Assembly (NCBI GenBank): GCA_051004815.1
Contig: JBPCJY010000041.1
Location: 30,875-94,874, forward strand
Direction of reading: 5' to 3'
Length of the DNA stretch: 64,000 nt
Origin: JBBQXY01 sp051004815
GTDB lineage: Bacteria > Chloroflexota > Ktedonobacteria > Ktedonobacterales > Ktedonobacteraceae
In this document: one piece after another, positions 43,980-52,868 of the stretch
How positions within the stretch are numbered: position 1 is the stretch's first letter
How the letters are laid out: each line of letters opens with the position of its first letter
Translations under genes and position numbers: made by a program
Notes under the pieces: generated by a model
The model's database searches: none
What the model was told of the DNA's origin: nothing
What the model saw: the letters and a program-made list of their open reading frames with translations, nothing else

Positions 43980-46283
43980 ATGCAACGACATACGGGACTT
44001 TCTTCTGTGGAAAAAACAGCACAACGTGCTATGATGGGGATTCCCTTCGATGCGCTGGTTATTGCTATCACTGCCCAACTTGAACTGGAGAAGGGGCTGA
44101 ATATCTCAATGGAGAGTATCAGCCAGGCGGTATCTTCACTGCCACCAGTACTACGGGATCGGGTGCGGGTGATAATTGCTGGTGATGGGCAACTGCGCGA
44201 GTGGTTAGAGGAGGAAATTCGCCACAGGGAGCTGGGTCACATTTGTCGGACGTTGGGCAATATTTCGAGCAAGGAGATACATTCCTTGCTTGTTGCTAGT
44301 GATATAGCACTGCATTTATATACCAGCACTTGTGGTGCTTATATACCGACGGGGTTGCTGGAAGGAATGGCGATGGGTTGCGCGATCATTGCCTCGACCG
44401 AATCGTTGGCGAATACCTATGTGCTTTCCGAGGGGCGCGGGATAGTGGTTCCGGTGGGAGATGTGGAGCAAACGTGTACTGCCCTTCAGTGCTTATTGCG
44501 AGATGCCGAGCTGCGCAATCGCCTGGGCAAAGCTGCAAGAGAATATGTTGCCCTGCATCACGGGACAGAAGCATTACGCACGTTACTACAGCAAACGTCG
44601 TACTGGTCAGATGTTGGTGAAACGTCCGCGATACAGACTGAACCGTTGGCGACGATTGAAGTTGATCAGATCCCAACAAGGGTGGGATTGCGAGCCATTC
44701 CCATCACTCCTTCGTGGGACGGCATTTTGATCTATAATCAACCCACGTGGCAATTGCCTGTGATTCCACGGTTAGATGCTGCCAGTATTCGTGCTCTGCC
44801 ATCGGCGACTCAAATACCAGGCGGTGAAAGCTATTTCGGCTTAATCCGCAACCTTATCAAAAACTCTGGCATCTATGCGATCTCGTCACTCGCTGCGCCG
44901 CTTGTCACGCTGTTGCTGGCACCATTTTTGACGCATACGCTCTCACGCACGGATTATGGAGCGTTGGCGGTACTAAATACTGTCGTGGCGTTAGTAACAG
45001 GTGTGACCGAATTGGGGTTGAGTGCAGCCTTCACACGCATGTATTCAGCCGATTGTAAAACACGACGAGAGCAACTAGATGTGCTCTCAACGTTGGTGTT
45101 GCTGTTACTGCTGATTCTGATTCCGGTCATGACAATAGGGGTGCTAGCTGCGCCCTGGTTGTCTGCTCTGGTACTGGGTAGCACAGCGTATAGTGGCGCG
45201 GTACTGGTTGCTGCTGTGCTGGTTCTAACAGAGAATTTGACCGTTCCCGGCCTCGTCTGGCTGCGTGTGGAGAGCCGGGCAGCACTCTTTTCGATCATAG
45301 CTATTGCGAACCTGTTGATCACGGCAGGAGCAACTATCGTCCTAGTGGGGGTGCTGCATATGGGAGTGGTGGGATCACTGATAGCAAATGGCCTCGGCGA
45401 TGCCATCATCATTGTTTGCACGCTTCCGATCATTTTCTGGCGTGCTGGTTTTCACCTGCGCTTCGCTATGGTCACAAGTATGTTGGCTTTTGGTGTACCC
45501 AATGTCATGAATCTTATTTCGGGCTGGGTCTTGCAAGTGTCGGATCGCTATTTGCTGGGACATCTCGCGTCCCTCTCCCTGGCTGCCGGGTATTCGGTTG
45601 CCTATAGCCTGGGTGGAGTCTTATCATCCGCCATTATTGCGCCGTTTTCGCTGGCATGGTGGACGCTGATGTACTCTATTGCGAAACGCGAAGACGCGAA
45701 GCAAGTATTCAAGCTGATATTTCGCGGGTTCAGTTTTGTTCTGCTCTTAGCGACCCTTGGCATGTCGCTCTTCGGGAGCAACGTTTTCGATGTACTGTTC
45801 CCCGCATCGTATCATGCCCAGACAGCGATCATTCCGATCATTGCTTTGTCTGTCATGTTCAACGGCATCTTTATTGTAGTCAACCTGGGAACATCATTGC
45901 AGCGCAAGACCTGGCTGTCATCACTCTATTACATTTGCTCCGCGCTTGTTAATGTCGCTCTCAACATTATGTTGATTCCTATCTTTGGCACGATGGGCGC
46001 GGCACTGGCTACACTTGCAGCCTATATCGCGTTGGTGCTGATAGCCTACCTTTTTAATCGGCGCATTTATCCAGTACCCTTTGAGATAGGTTTGTTCCTG
46101 CTTGCTTTGGGGATCGGCATCGCACTCTACCTCGTCAGCAATAGTTTGGCCCAGGGACAGAGTATTGTGCTGGTCTGGGGCATTCATATTGGCGTGCTTC
46201 TCCTCTATGGACTATGCCTGTCGTTCCTGGGATGGTTTTCGCTTGTCGCGAGGATAACGCATTCCTTTATAGCGCGTCTATAA
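43980..46283 (+). CDS. GT4 donor-domain fragment fused to a Wzx/MATE-type polysaccharide flippase
   Basis: A 767-residue protein. Residues about 24-215 are only the C-terminal (donor-binding) half of a GT4 enzyme: VIAITAQLELEKGLN, VRVIIAGDGQLR and LEGMAMGCAIIASTE. The acceptor half is missing. Residues about 285-767 form a polysaccharide flippase with about 14 helices, beginning GLIRNLIKNSGIYAISSLAAP, that would move lipid-linked repeats across the membrane. The GT part matches, in order and motif, the end of the protein at 40035-42287, including ATYWS/TSYWS just past the domain. No good ribosome site precedes the ATG. The fusion may be functional or a by-product of a partial duplication; the flippase is complete. 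Confidence 0.85.
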   Translation: MQRHTGLSSVEKTAQRAMMGIPFDALVIAITAQLELEKGLNISMESISQAVSSLPPVLRDRVRVIIAGDGQLREWLEEEIRHRELGHICRTLGNISSKEIHSLLVASDIALHLYTSTCGAYIPTGLLEGMAMGCAIIASTESLANTYVLSEGRGIVVPVGDVEQTCTALQCLLRDAELRNRLGKAAREYVALHHGTEALRTLLQQTSYWSDVGETSAIQTEPLATIEVDQIPTRVGLRAIPITPSWDGILIYNQPTWQLPVIPRLDAASIRALPSATQIPGGESYFGLIRNLIKNSGIYAISSLAAPLVTLLLAPFLTHTLSRTDYGALAVLNTVVALVTGVTELGLSAAFTRMYSADCKTRREQLDVLSTLVLLLLLILIPVMTIGVLAAPWLSALVLGSTAYSGAVLVAAVLVLTENLTVPGLVWLRVESRAALFSIIAIANLLITAGATIVLVGVLHMGVVGSLIANGLGDAIIIVCTLPIIFWRAGFHLRFAMVTSMLAFGVPNVMNLISGWVLQVSDRYLLGHLASLSLAAGYSVAYSLGGVLSSAIIAPFSLAWWTLMYSIAKREDAKQVFKLIFRGFSFVLLLATLGMSLFGSNVFDVLFPASYHAQTAIIPIIALSVMFNGIFIVVNLGTSLQRKTWLSSLYYICSALVNVALNIMLIPIFGTMGAALATLAAYIALVLIAYLFNRRIYPVPFEIGLFLLALGIGIALYLVSNSLAQGQSIVLVWGIHIGVLLLYGLCLSFLGWFSLVARITHSFIARL

Positions 46284-46331
46284 CGCGTTGATAAAGCATC
46301 ATACTTAATGGTTTGTAGGAGGTTCTGTATC

Positions 46332-47591
46332 TTGAAAAGTATAGCTGAAACTGATGATCGAGTAATGCCATCTGTTACTCCTGGGACTACACGTCCTATA
46401 AAGGTGTGCCAGTATATTTTGAGAGAAGCCTGTAATGATGTTCGCTCAATGCGTGCAGCTACAACATTTCTCAATGAAGGGCTTGCTGTCTCCATCATTG
46501 ATGTCGTGGAGGCATCAATGCAATCGGTCGAGGAAGATATTGATGGCATCCGCCTGAAACATATAATCCTGCCTGGCTGGCAGAGCTCCAGACGCTCAGA
46601 GTGGCTATTTCTCCTCACTGCTCTTCGTACATTCTTTCAGAGCCTCATCCTGTTGCTACAAAGCGGGGCGGATATCTACCATGCAACTGAGTTAAACGCG
46701 CTCCCTGCCTGTTGTATCGCTGCTATCTTACGTCGTAAACCTTTAGTGTATGAGGCTTATGAGTTGCATATACCCTATCCAGAGACAACGATAGCGTTCT
46801 GGCGGCGGTCGGCGAAACTCATCAATCGCCTTCTCGCTAGTATCTTGCCCCGTTGTGCAGGGGTCATAGCTACTACGCCTTTTTATGCGCAAGAGATGCA
46901 AAAGCATTTTCACTTGAAGGAAGTAGCGCTGGTGCGCAATATTCCACCGTATAGAAGCGTTCCCCCCAACGATCGTTTAAGGCAGTATCTTGGGTTGAGC
47001 CAGGAGACCAGGATTGCGCTTTATCATGGACGTTTGCAGAGGAATCGAGGGCTTGATACATTGGTTCGGGCGGCTGCATTCCTGGAGAAGAATAACGTAA
47101 TCGTGCTGATGGGCGAAGGATATGGAGCAACACAGAAGGAGCTTGAGGAGCTTATCGATCGTGAAGGAGTTGCTGATTGTGTCAAATTCGTCCCGCGCAC
47201 GCCACTTTACGAGGATCTGCTCAACTGGGTGGTTTCAGCAGATATAGGTCTGGTACTCTACACACCGAGTTATTCGCTGGCCGTCAAACTGATTTTGCCG
47301 AACAAGCTCTTCGAATACATTATGGTCGGTGTGCCTGTTCTCGCTACGCAACTTGACGCAGTCGAAGAAATTATCAGGCAGTATGATGTTGGACAAATAG
47401 TCCCCTCGGTTAAACCGGAAGCTATTGGTGCGGCAATCAATGGCATGTTAGCGGATGTTACTGCTCTGCATCGTATGGGCCAGAATGCTCTTAAAGCAGC
47501 TAAAAACGACCTCAATTGGGAGAAAGAGAGCTTGCAGCTTATTCGCCTCTATGAAGCCATTGTAGTGAAGCTAAAGGGGAAACGGAAGTAA
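46332..47591 (+). CDS. Glycosyltransferase family 4
   Basis: A GT-B enzyme of about 419 residues. The N-domain contains DIYHATELNALPA and VYEAYELHIPYPE; the C-domain has LYHGRLQRNRGLD, NVIVLMGEGYG and KLFEYIMVGVPVLATQ. A TTG at 46332 is preferred because GGAGG stands 9 bases upstream; the ATG at 46308 has no ribosome site. It lies 49 bases after the flippase fusion and 4 bases before the next glycosyltransferase. Donor and acceptor unknown. Confidence 0.88.
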   Translation: MKSIAETDDRVMPSVTPGTTRPIKVCQYILREACNDVRSMRAATTFLNEGLAVSIIDVVEASMQSVEEDIDGIRLKHIILPGWQSSRRSEWLFLLTALRTFFQSLILLLQSGADIYHATELNALPACCIAAILRRKPLVYEAYELHIPYPETTIAFWRRSAKLINRLLASILPRCAGVIATTPFYAQEMQKHFHLKEVALVRNIPPYRSVPPNDRLRQYLGLSQETRIALYHGRLQRNRGLDTLVRAAAFLEKNNVIVLMGEGYGATQKELEELIDREGVADCVKFVPRTPLYEDLLNWVVSADIGLVLYTPSYSLAVKLILPNKLFEYIMVGVPVLATQLDAVEEIIRQYDVGQIVPSVKPEAIGAAINGMLADVTALHRMGQNALKAAKNDLNWEKESLQLIRLYEAIVVKLKGKRK

Positions 47592-47595
47592 ATTA

Positions 47596-48771
47596 ATGCA
47601 TAAGACAGACAATCGTCCCCAAATAGCCTATCTCACGTCTGACCCTGCGCACAATAGACGCAGCTTTTCCGGCAGCACATACTATATAGGCAAGGCACTT
47701 GAGAGGCACTGTGGAGAGGTCACGTACCTTGAATACATTATGTCATGGGAAAGGCGCGTTCTGGGGCGGATCGTGCGCGAGGCGGCGAAGCACCATTTCA
47801 AATGGCATATTGCTTACAAACGCTTGCCAATTGTGGCGAAAAAACAGGCGAAAATTGCTGCTCAGCGGTTAGCCGGGCATCGCTTTGACGTGATCGTCGC
47901 TCTTGACTGTGCGCCAGAAATCGCTTTCTTGCAGACCGATATCCCCATCCTGCTGATAGTAGATATAACATTTCACCTACAGCAAGACTATTCCGCAGAG
48001 TACTCAAACCTGCTGGCATTTTCTGTGCGCCAGGGGGAAATAATCGAACAAGCAGCTTTTCAGAACACCTCAAAATTGCTTTTCGAATCGTCCTGGGCAG
48101 CTCGTTCGGCTATCGAGGACTACGGCATCGCTGCACAGAAAATCCATGTTATCGCCGCCGGAGCAAATCTTGATCATATTCCGCCACGAGAGCAGGTGCT
48201 CGCTAAGAAGCCATCGAAGCAGTGTCGGTTGTTATTTGTAGGTGTCGATTGGCAACGCAAAGGAGGCGACATCGCCTATGAAACGTTGCTCAAGCTGCAC
48301 GAGATGGGCATTGAAGCTGAACTGACCGTCTGTGGATGCGTGCCACCAACTAATATAACTCATCCACACCTGACCGTCATCCCTTTCTTGGACAAAAATG
48401 ACGAGCGACAGGTACACGAGATCGAGAAACTTTATATCATGTCCGACTTCCTTGTCCTGCCGACGCGGGTCGAAGCATTTGGGGTTGTGTTCTGTGAGGC
48501 TGGTGCTTTTGGATTACCTGTCATCACAACACATACAGGAGGTGTTCCAGAAGTAGTCAAAGATAGCGAAAATGGTTTTTTGCTTCCCTTAGATGCAAGA
48601 GGTGCTGAGTATGCTGAGGTGATTGCGAAGATATACCGGGATGAGCAGCGTTACGCTCAAATGGTGAGATCAGGTAGAGCTGCTTTTGATGAACGGCTTA
48701 ATTGGGATGTCTGGGGAATGGCTGTAAAAGATATCTTGAACGAGATGCTTGCAGCGAAAAAGCACTCTTAG
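47596..48771 (+). CDS. Glycosyltransferase family 4
   Basis: A 391-residue GT-B enzyme. IAYLTSDPAHNRRSFSGSTY opens the acceptor domain; the donor domain has LLFVGVDWQRKGGDIAYE, LPTRVEAFGVVFCEAGAFG and THTGGVPEVV, a complete EX7E-type site. It starts four bases after the stop of the previous glycosyltransferase, so the two are probably co-translated. It adds one of the sugars of the repeat unit. Confidence 0.9.
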   Translation: MHKTDNRPQIAYLTSDPAHNRRSFSGSTYYIGKALERHCGEVTYLEYIMSWERRVLGRIVREAAKHHFKWHIAYKRLPIVAKKQAKIAAQRLAGHRFDVIVALDCAPEIAFLQTDIPILLIVDITFHLQQDYSAEYSNLLAFSVRQGEIIEQAAFQNTSKLLFESSWAARSAIEDYGIAAQKIHVIAAGANLDHIPPREQVLAKKPSKQCRLLFVGVDWQRKGGDIAYETLLKLHEMGIEAELTVCGCVPPTNITHPHLTVIPFLDKNDERQVHEIEKLYIMSDFLVLPTRVEAFGVVFCEAGAFGLPVITTHTGGVPEVVKDSENGFLLPLDARGAEYAEVIAKIYRDEQRYAQMVRSGRAAFDERLNWDVWGMAVKDILNEMLAAKKHS

Positions 48772-48796
48772 TAATATTACTTTGGAGGATACAAAC

Positions 48797-50020
48797 TTGA
48801 GTATTAATACCACTTCTAAAAACTTTAGTGACTCTGTAGCTACGGCAACCTATGACGCTGTAGTCGTAGGAGCAGGTCCGTATGGGCTTTCTGTTGCCGC
48901 ACATCTGTTGGGGAGCGGGCTGAAAGTAGCGGTTTTTGGAAAGCCGCTGCAACTCTGGCGTGATACCATGCCAAAGGGTATGCTACTGCGTTCGTACTGG
49001 TGGGCCACAAATCTTTCCGATCCTGCTGGAAGATGTGGGCTGGCGCAGTATTTCCAACTCCATGGTATGGAGGCACCAGACCCTTTGTCCATAGAAACAT
49101 TCATTGACTATGGCATGTGGTTTCAAAAACAAATGGTACCCGATGTAGATGAGACGTATGTTACATCTATCGAGCATATGAAAGACCACTTCAAGCTCGT
49201 GCTTGTTGATGGTCGCATAGTGTACGCTCCAATAGTTGTGATGGCTCCCGGCTTGCACTATTATATTTATCGTCCGGAAGCTTATAACCACCTAACGGCA
49301 GATCGTGTGTCGCATACTTCAGATCATCACGCCTTTGAGCGTTTTAGTGACAAAAAAGTCGTCGTGATAGGGGGAGGACAGAGTGGGTTAGAGTCGGCTG
49401 CCCTGCTGCATGAAATTGGCGCGGACGTGGAAGTGATTACTCGCCGACCGATTCATTGGTTACAAGACAACAAATCATTAGAAAACCGTCCCTTCATTGA
49501 GCGCATCAGATCTCCAAAAGCGGCGACTGCAGCAGGTTGGTATCATTGGGGCATAGAGCATCTACCCTATGCCTTCCATAGACTTCCCCGCGATGTAAAA
49601 GATCGGCAGATTCAGCATCGTTTTGGCCCCGCCGGTTCTGGTTGGTTAAAGCCGCGCCTACTCAACCTGGTACCCATACATGAAGGCATAATAGAGAAAA
49701 TTGGGGAGACGGACAATACTATAACGCTCACACTCACGAACAACAGCGTAGTTAGAGCCGATCATGTCATGCTCGCAACTGGCTATCATGTAGATATCAG
49801 GAGATTGCCCATGGTAACTCCCTCGTTGCTCTCAAGTATCCAAACCTATCACAATGCCCCAATCTTGAACAACCGCTTCGAGACCACTGTCCCCGGACTC
49901 TATTTTGTGGGTATAAGTTCAGTGTCAAGCTTTGGGCCGTTTTATCGTTTCGTGGCAGGAACGCAGGCAACGGCACGCCGTCTATCTTCCTCGGTAGTGA
50001 AACAGGTGAAGCATGCGTAG
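48797..50020 (+). CDS. FAD/NAD(P)-binding monooxygenase-like oxidoreductase
   Basis: A flavoprotein of about 407 residues with two dinucleotide folds: FAD motif VVVGAGPYGLSVAAHL and NADPH motif KVVVIGGGQSGLESAALL. GLHYYIYRPEAY and the C-terminal MLATGYHVDIRRLP (the ATG(Y/D) motif) place it near lysine/ornithine N-hydroxylases and flavin-containing monooxygenases. The TTG at 48797 has GGAGG 8 bases upstream; the frame is open 16 codons further. In a polysaccharide locus such an enzyme is unusual; N- or C-oxidation of a polymer substituent is one reading. Confidence 0.83.
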   Translation: MSINTTSKNFSDSVATATYDAVVVGAGPYGLSVAAHLLGSGLKVAVFGKPLQLWRDTMPKGMLLRSYWWATNLSDPAGRCGLAQYFQLHGMEAPDPLSIETFIDYGMWFQKQMVPDVDETYVTSIEHMKDHFKLVLVDGRIVYAPIVVMAPGLHYYIYRPEAYNHLTADRVSHTSDHHAFERFSDKKVVVIGGGQSGLESAALLHEIGADVEVITRRPIHWLQDNKSLENRPFIERIRSPKAATAAGWYHWGIEHLPYAFHRLPRDVKDRQIQHRFGPAGSGWLKPRLLNLVPIHEGIIEKIGETDNTITLTLTNNSVVRADHVMLATGYHVDIRRLPMVTPSLLSSIQTYHNAPILNNRFETTVPGLYFVGISSVSSFGPFYRFVAGTQATARRLSSSVVKQVKHA

Positions 50021-51041
50021 AAAAGTGGCGATAGTCTTAGCTGCACTGTTTTACTACTCAGGCTTAGTGCATCTTATAGTATGGTGCGGAAGACTACCAC
50101 GTCGGAACGTAATCATTTTGAACTATCATCGTGCGATGGAGGGGGATTTACGTCGGCATTTGCTTTACTTTCGTCGCTTTTACCGGGTGCTTCATCTTGA
50201 GGAAGCATTAGAAGAATTATATGCTGACTCCGGCAAGACGCAACGCAAAGATTGGCGCACTCCCCTGGTTATCACTTTTGATGATGGACACAGAGATAAT
50301 TATACGTACGCGTTCGCATTAGCCCGCGAGTTACAGCTTCCGATCACCATTTTTCTCGCAACAGGATACATAGAGAGCGGTGACAACTTCTGGTGGCTAG
50401 AAAGCAAACGGATGGTAGAGCATACAAGCTTGAAAGAAGTAACCCTGGAAGAGTCTACCTATCAACTTGATGAAGCAGAAGAGCGAGATTCACTCTATCA
50501 AATGATCGATGCTCATTTTCATAACGCAAAATCTGTCGCGGAGCGCGAAGCCTTTCTCATAGAAATGCGGAGCACGTTAGCTGTACCTCTGACTTTTACT
50601 CCGGAGGAAGAACTATTGCTTCCAATGAATTGGGAACAGATACGTGAAATGGACAGGAGCGCATGGGTTACATTCGGAGCGCATACCGTTAATCATCCCA
50701 CTCTATCATGCCTGACTGATGCTACTGAGTTGCAACAAGAGGTGAGCGGATGCCGTGTTGTAATGGAGGAACAACTCGGCCATCCGGTCAGGGCTTTTGC
50801 ATATCCGATAGGAAAACCGAAAGATATTGGAGAGAAAGCACTTCGCGCGGTAAAGGAAACGGGCTATAGCTGGGCTGTAACGACGGTAAGCGGCGTGAAT
50901 ACTCCAAACTGCAATCCATATCAGCTTCTGCGTCTATCGAGCAATGTCTCTGATCACTGGCTCCTGCAAGCTGCTTCAGTTGCGGGAATATGGAAGTTCG
51001 TCTCTCCTCAATGGAGAAAAACGTATCAGCCCTCGAACTGA
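50013..51041 (+). CDS. NodB-type polysaccharide deacetylase
   Basis: A 342-residue metal-dependent deacetylase. The catalytic Asp pair is in VITFDDGHRDNY (about residues 88-99), the metal histidines in GAHTVNHPTLS (about 228-238), and the motif AFAYPIGKPKD follows. An N-terminal hydrophobic stretch (VAIVLAALFYYSGLVHLIVW) anchors or exports it. It would remove N-acetyl groups from the polymer or its precursor. It overlaps the previous gene by eight bases. Confidence 0.92.
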   Translation: MRRKVAIVLAALFYYSGLVHLIVWCGRLPRRNVIILNYHRAMEGDLRRHLLYFRRFYRVLHLEEALEELYADSGKTQRKDWRTPLVITFDDGHRDNYTYAFALARELQLPITIFLATGYIESGDNFWWLESKRMVEHTSLKEVTLEESTYQLDEAEERDSLYQMIDAHFHNAKSVAEREAFLIEMRSTLAVPLTFTPEEELLLPMNWEQIREMDRSAWVTFGAHTVNHPTLSCLTDATELQQEVSGCRVVMEEQLGHPVRAFAYPIGKPKDIGEKALRAVKETGYSWAVTTVSGVNTPNCNPYQLLRLSSNVSDHWLLQAASVAGIWKFVSPQWRKTYQPSN

Positions 51042-51109
51042 TCGTTCTTCATGCTGTCAAAAAGCGGTGACAGAGGATAGTAAAGTAAAGCTTATGGTCT
51101 GGGGATAGT

Positions 51110-52441
51110 ATGAAAGATTACGTAACATCTCAACACGAAACAACTTCTCGTGAAGGTGGACAAAAAAATACTATGGCGGCAAGAGCTGATAATGGTAAGC
51201 AGCAGGTGAGCGATTTCCAGCGCGAAAGGCAGAGCAGTAAGTACGATGCGCTCATACTTGATGCAACGCTCAGACAGTCTTTGGTCGCTCTACGTTCGTT
51301 GGGCCGACGAGGTATGCGCGTAGCGGCAATGGAAATTGTAAATAGTGGAAAGGCAAAGGATTGTAGCCGTATACCGGCTTTCTCATCGCGTTGGTGCCAG
51401 CAATCGTTTGCCGCTCCTGGATATGAGCAAGGGCTAGAACCTTTCTTGGCCTGTCTGCAACAGGCCATTGATACCACCGGAGCATCGGTACTCATTACTT
51501 CATCTGATGCCACCTTGGCGTTGATTCGTCAGTATCGAGAGGATATTGAGCGTAGCGTAAATATTGCCCTGGCAAAAGAATCCGCTCTGGCTATCGCAGT
51601 AAACAAAAAGCGAACACTTGAGGTTGCACAGCAATTGGGTATCGGCATACCCAGAGGTATCGAAGTGAGGAGTGTTGGTGAAGTTGAAGCGGCAGTGCTG
51701 GAGCTTGGCCTACCAGTCGTAATCAAACCTGTTGAATCCTGGTTATGGGGTGAACAACAGGGGGTAAGACTGGTATGCAAAGTCGCAAAGACGCTCACAG
51801 AAGCACGTCTTGCTGTAGAAGTATTAATACAACAAGGAGGAACGACTCTCTTTCAGCAGTTTCTCTCAGGCAGGCGCGAGTCTGTAAACCTCATGTATGC
51901 GCATGATGTGGTATACGCTCGTTTCGCTCAGTGGGCTAAACGCACATATCCGCAGTTAGGCGGAACTTCAGTCTACCGTCAAAGTATTGCTATTCCGTCA
52001 GATATAGGCGCACAAGCAGAACATTTGGTACGTGAGATAGACCTGGAAGGTTATGCTGAAATAGAGTTTCGGCGCGATAACGCTGGCAAGCCCTATCTCA
52101 TGGAAATCAACCCGCGCCTCTCCGCGTCGATTGAGCTTGCTGTACGCTGTGGAGTTGATTTCCCTTATCTGCTTTATCAATGGGCAAATGGGAACCGCAT
52201 AGACAGGGTGGAGAGCTATCAGGTAGGTAAATGGATGCGCCATTTAGGAGGCGATATCACCTCGACGATAGAATCGTTCACACATCCCGATAGGCCAGGA
52301 GTAACACCAGCAGCACAGGCTGTCTTAGTCTTCTGCGCCTCATTTTTTGTACCTGCTGCTTACGACTACTTTGACTGGTACGATCCTGCTCCGGCATGGA
52401 AGGCAATAGTTAATTTTGTGCCATTTTTTCTTCACCCTTAG
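51110..52441 (+). CDS. ATP-grasp ligase, carboxylate-amine type
   Basis: A 443-residue ATP-grasp protein. The pre-ATP-grasp domain holds LDATLRQSLVALRSLGRRG and ITSSDATLALI; the ATP-grasp fold has VVIKPVESWLWG and the Mg/ATP motif YLMEINPRLSASIELA. Such enzymes join a carboxylate to an amine via an acyl phosphate; relatives of this outline occur in cell-surface and peptide biosynthesis. As the last gene of the locus, after the deacetylase, it could amidate a newly exposed amine; that is inference. Confidence 0.83.
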   Translation: MKDYVTSQHETTSREGGQKNTMAARADNGKQQVSDFQRERQSSKYDALILDATLRQSLVALRSLGRRGMRVAAMEIVNSGKAKDCSRIPAFSSRWCQQSFAAPGYEQGLEPFLACLQQAIDTTGASVLITSSDATLALIRQYREDIERSVNIALAKESALAIAVNKKRTLEVAQQLGIGIPRGIEVRSVGEVEAAVLELGLPVVIKPVESWLWGEQQGVRLVCKVAKTLTEARLAVEVLIQQGGTTLFQQFLSGRRESVNLMYAHDVVYARFAQWAKRTYPQLGGTSVYRQSIAIPSDIGAQAEHLVREIDLEGYAEIEFRRDNAGKPYLMEINPRLSASIELAVRCGVDFPYLLYQWANGNRIDRVESYQVGKWMRHLGGDITSTIESFTHPDRPGVTPAAQAVLVFCASFFVPAAYDYFDWYDPAPAWKAIVNFVPFFLHP

Positions 52442-52472
52442 AGAAGAATACGCTATCGGCGAAAATTGCCCC

Positions 52473-52502
52473 TTGCATTCCTCTATGCTTTTGTGCCATA
52501 CT
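52473..52502 (+). promoter_or_regulatory. Promoter of the riboswitch-ribXY transcript
   Basis: TTGCAT (52473-52478) and CATACT (52497-52502) with an 18-base spacer. Transcription would begin near 52509, directly at the 5' end of the FMN aptamer. Confidence 0.5.
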
Positions 52503-52510
52503 TGTAATAG

Positions 52511-52672
52511 AGACCTTCGGGGCAGGGTGTAATCCCCGACCGGCGGTAAGGCGATTGGCCGATGCCAACGCCAAGCCCGCGAGCCGAGAGAACGTCACGT
52601 ATAATGCGCGTTCCTCTTGACAGATTCGGTGCAATTCCGAAGCCGACGGTTAAAGTCCGGATGGGAGAAGGT
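52511..52672 (+). ncRNA. FMN riboswitch (RFN element)
   Basis: All conserved RFN blocks are in order: GGGGCAGGGTG, CCCCGACCGGCGGTAAG, AGCCCGCGAGCC, GATTCGGTG, TTCCGAAGCCGACGG and TTAAAGTCCGGATGG. The closing helix P1 pairs ACCTTC (52513-52518) with GAAGGT (52667-52672). A variable hairpin sits at about 52592-52615. FMN binding would reduce expression of the downstream riboflavin transporter genes. It starts 70 bases after the ATP-grasp stop and is independent of the polysaccharide locus. Confidence 0.96.
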
Positions 52673-52694
52673 TTAGCATAGAAGCGGTTCTTTT

Positions 52695-52722
52695 TACCTT
52701 GTGCTATGACGGCACAAGGGTA
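52695..52722 (+). other. Hairpin in the riboswitch expression platform
   Basis: TACCTTGTGC pairs with GCACAAGGGTA with one bulged G. Its ACCTT could instead pair with the 3' strand of P1 (GAAGGT), making P1 and this structure alternatives, a plausible switch. Confidence 0.5.
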
Positions 52723-52772
52723 GCTTGCTACTCTGAAAAAGAATTGTATTGCTCTTCTTATGTCTCCCTCAC

Positions 52773-52810
52773 AAGCCTCCCCGAGTCAGTTGATTTGACG
52801 GCTTCTTTTT
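52773..52810 (+). terminator. Candidate riboswitch-controlled intrinsic terminator
   Basis: Arms AAGCC (52773-52777) and GTCA (52785-52788) pair with TGAC and GGCTT (52796-52804), with a bulge on the left arm, followed by C and TTTTT. The right arm GCTTCT can also pair with AGAAGC at 52680-52685, a possible anti-terminator. The platform ends about 60 bases before the ribX start codon. Confidence 0.55.
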
Positions 52811-52868
52811 AGCAAAAATACCATGATACCGTGGAGCCGATCAAGATAGCTATGACTGAGGGATGTTA

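Noticed and set aside
43256..46283. A broken glycosyltransferase whose N-terminal half lies upstream of the flippase fusion
   Set aside because: The sequence upstream codes for an intact methyltransferase; no acceptor-domain remnant was found in any frame, so a frameshifted full GT is unlikely.
48797..52441. A stand-alone siderophore or hydroxamate gene cluster
   Set aside because: A monooxygenase and an ATP-grasp protein are present, but there is no NIS or NRPS synthetase, exporter or iron box, and the genes are continuous with the polysaccharide locus.
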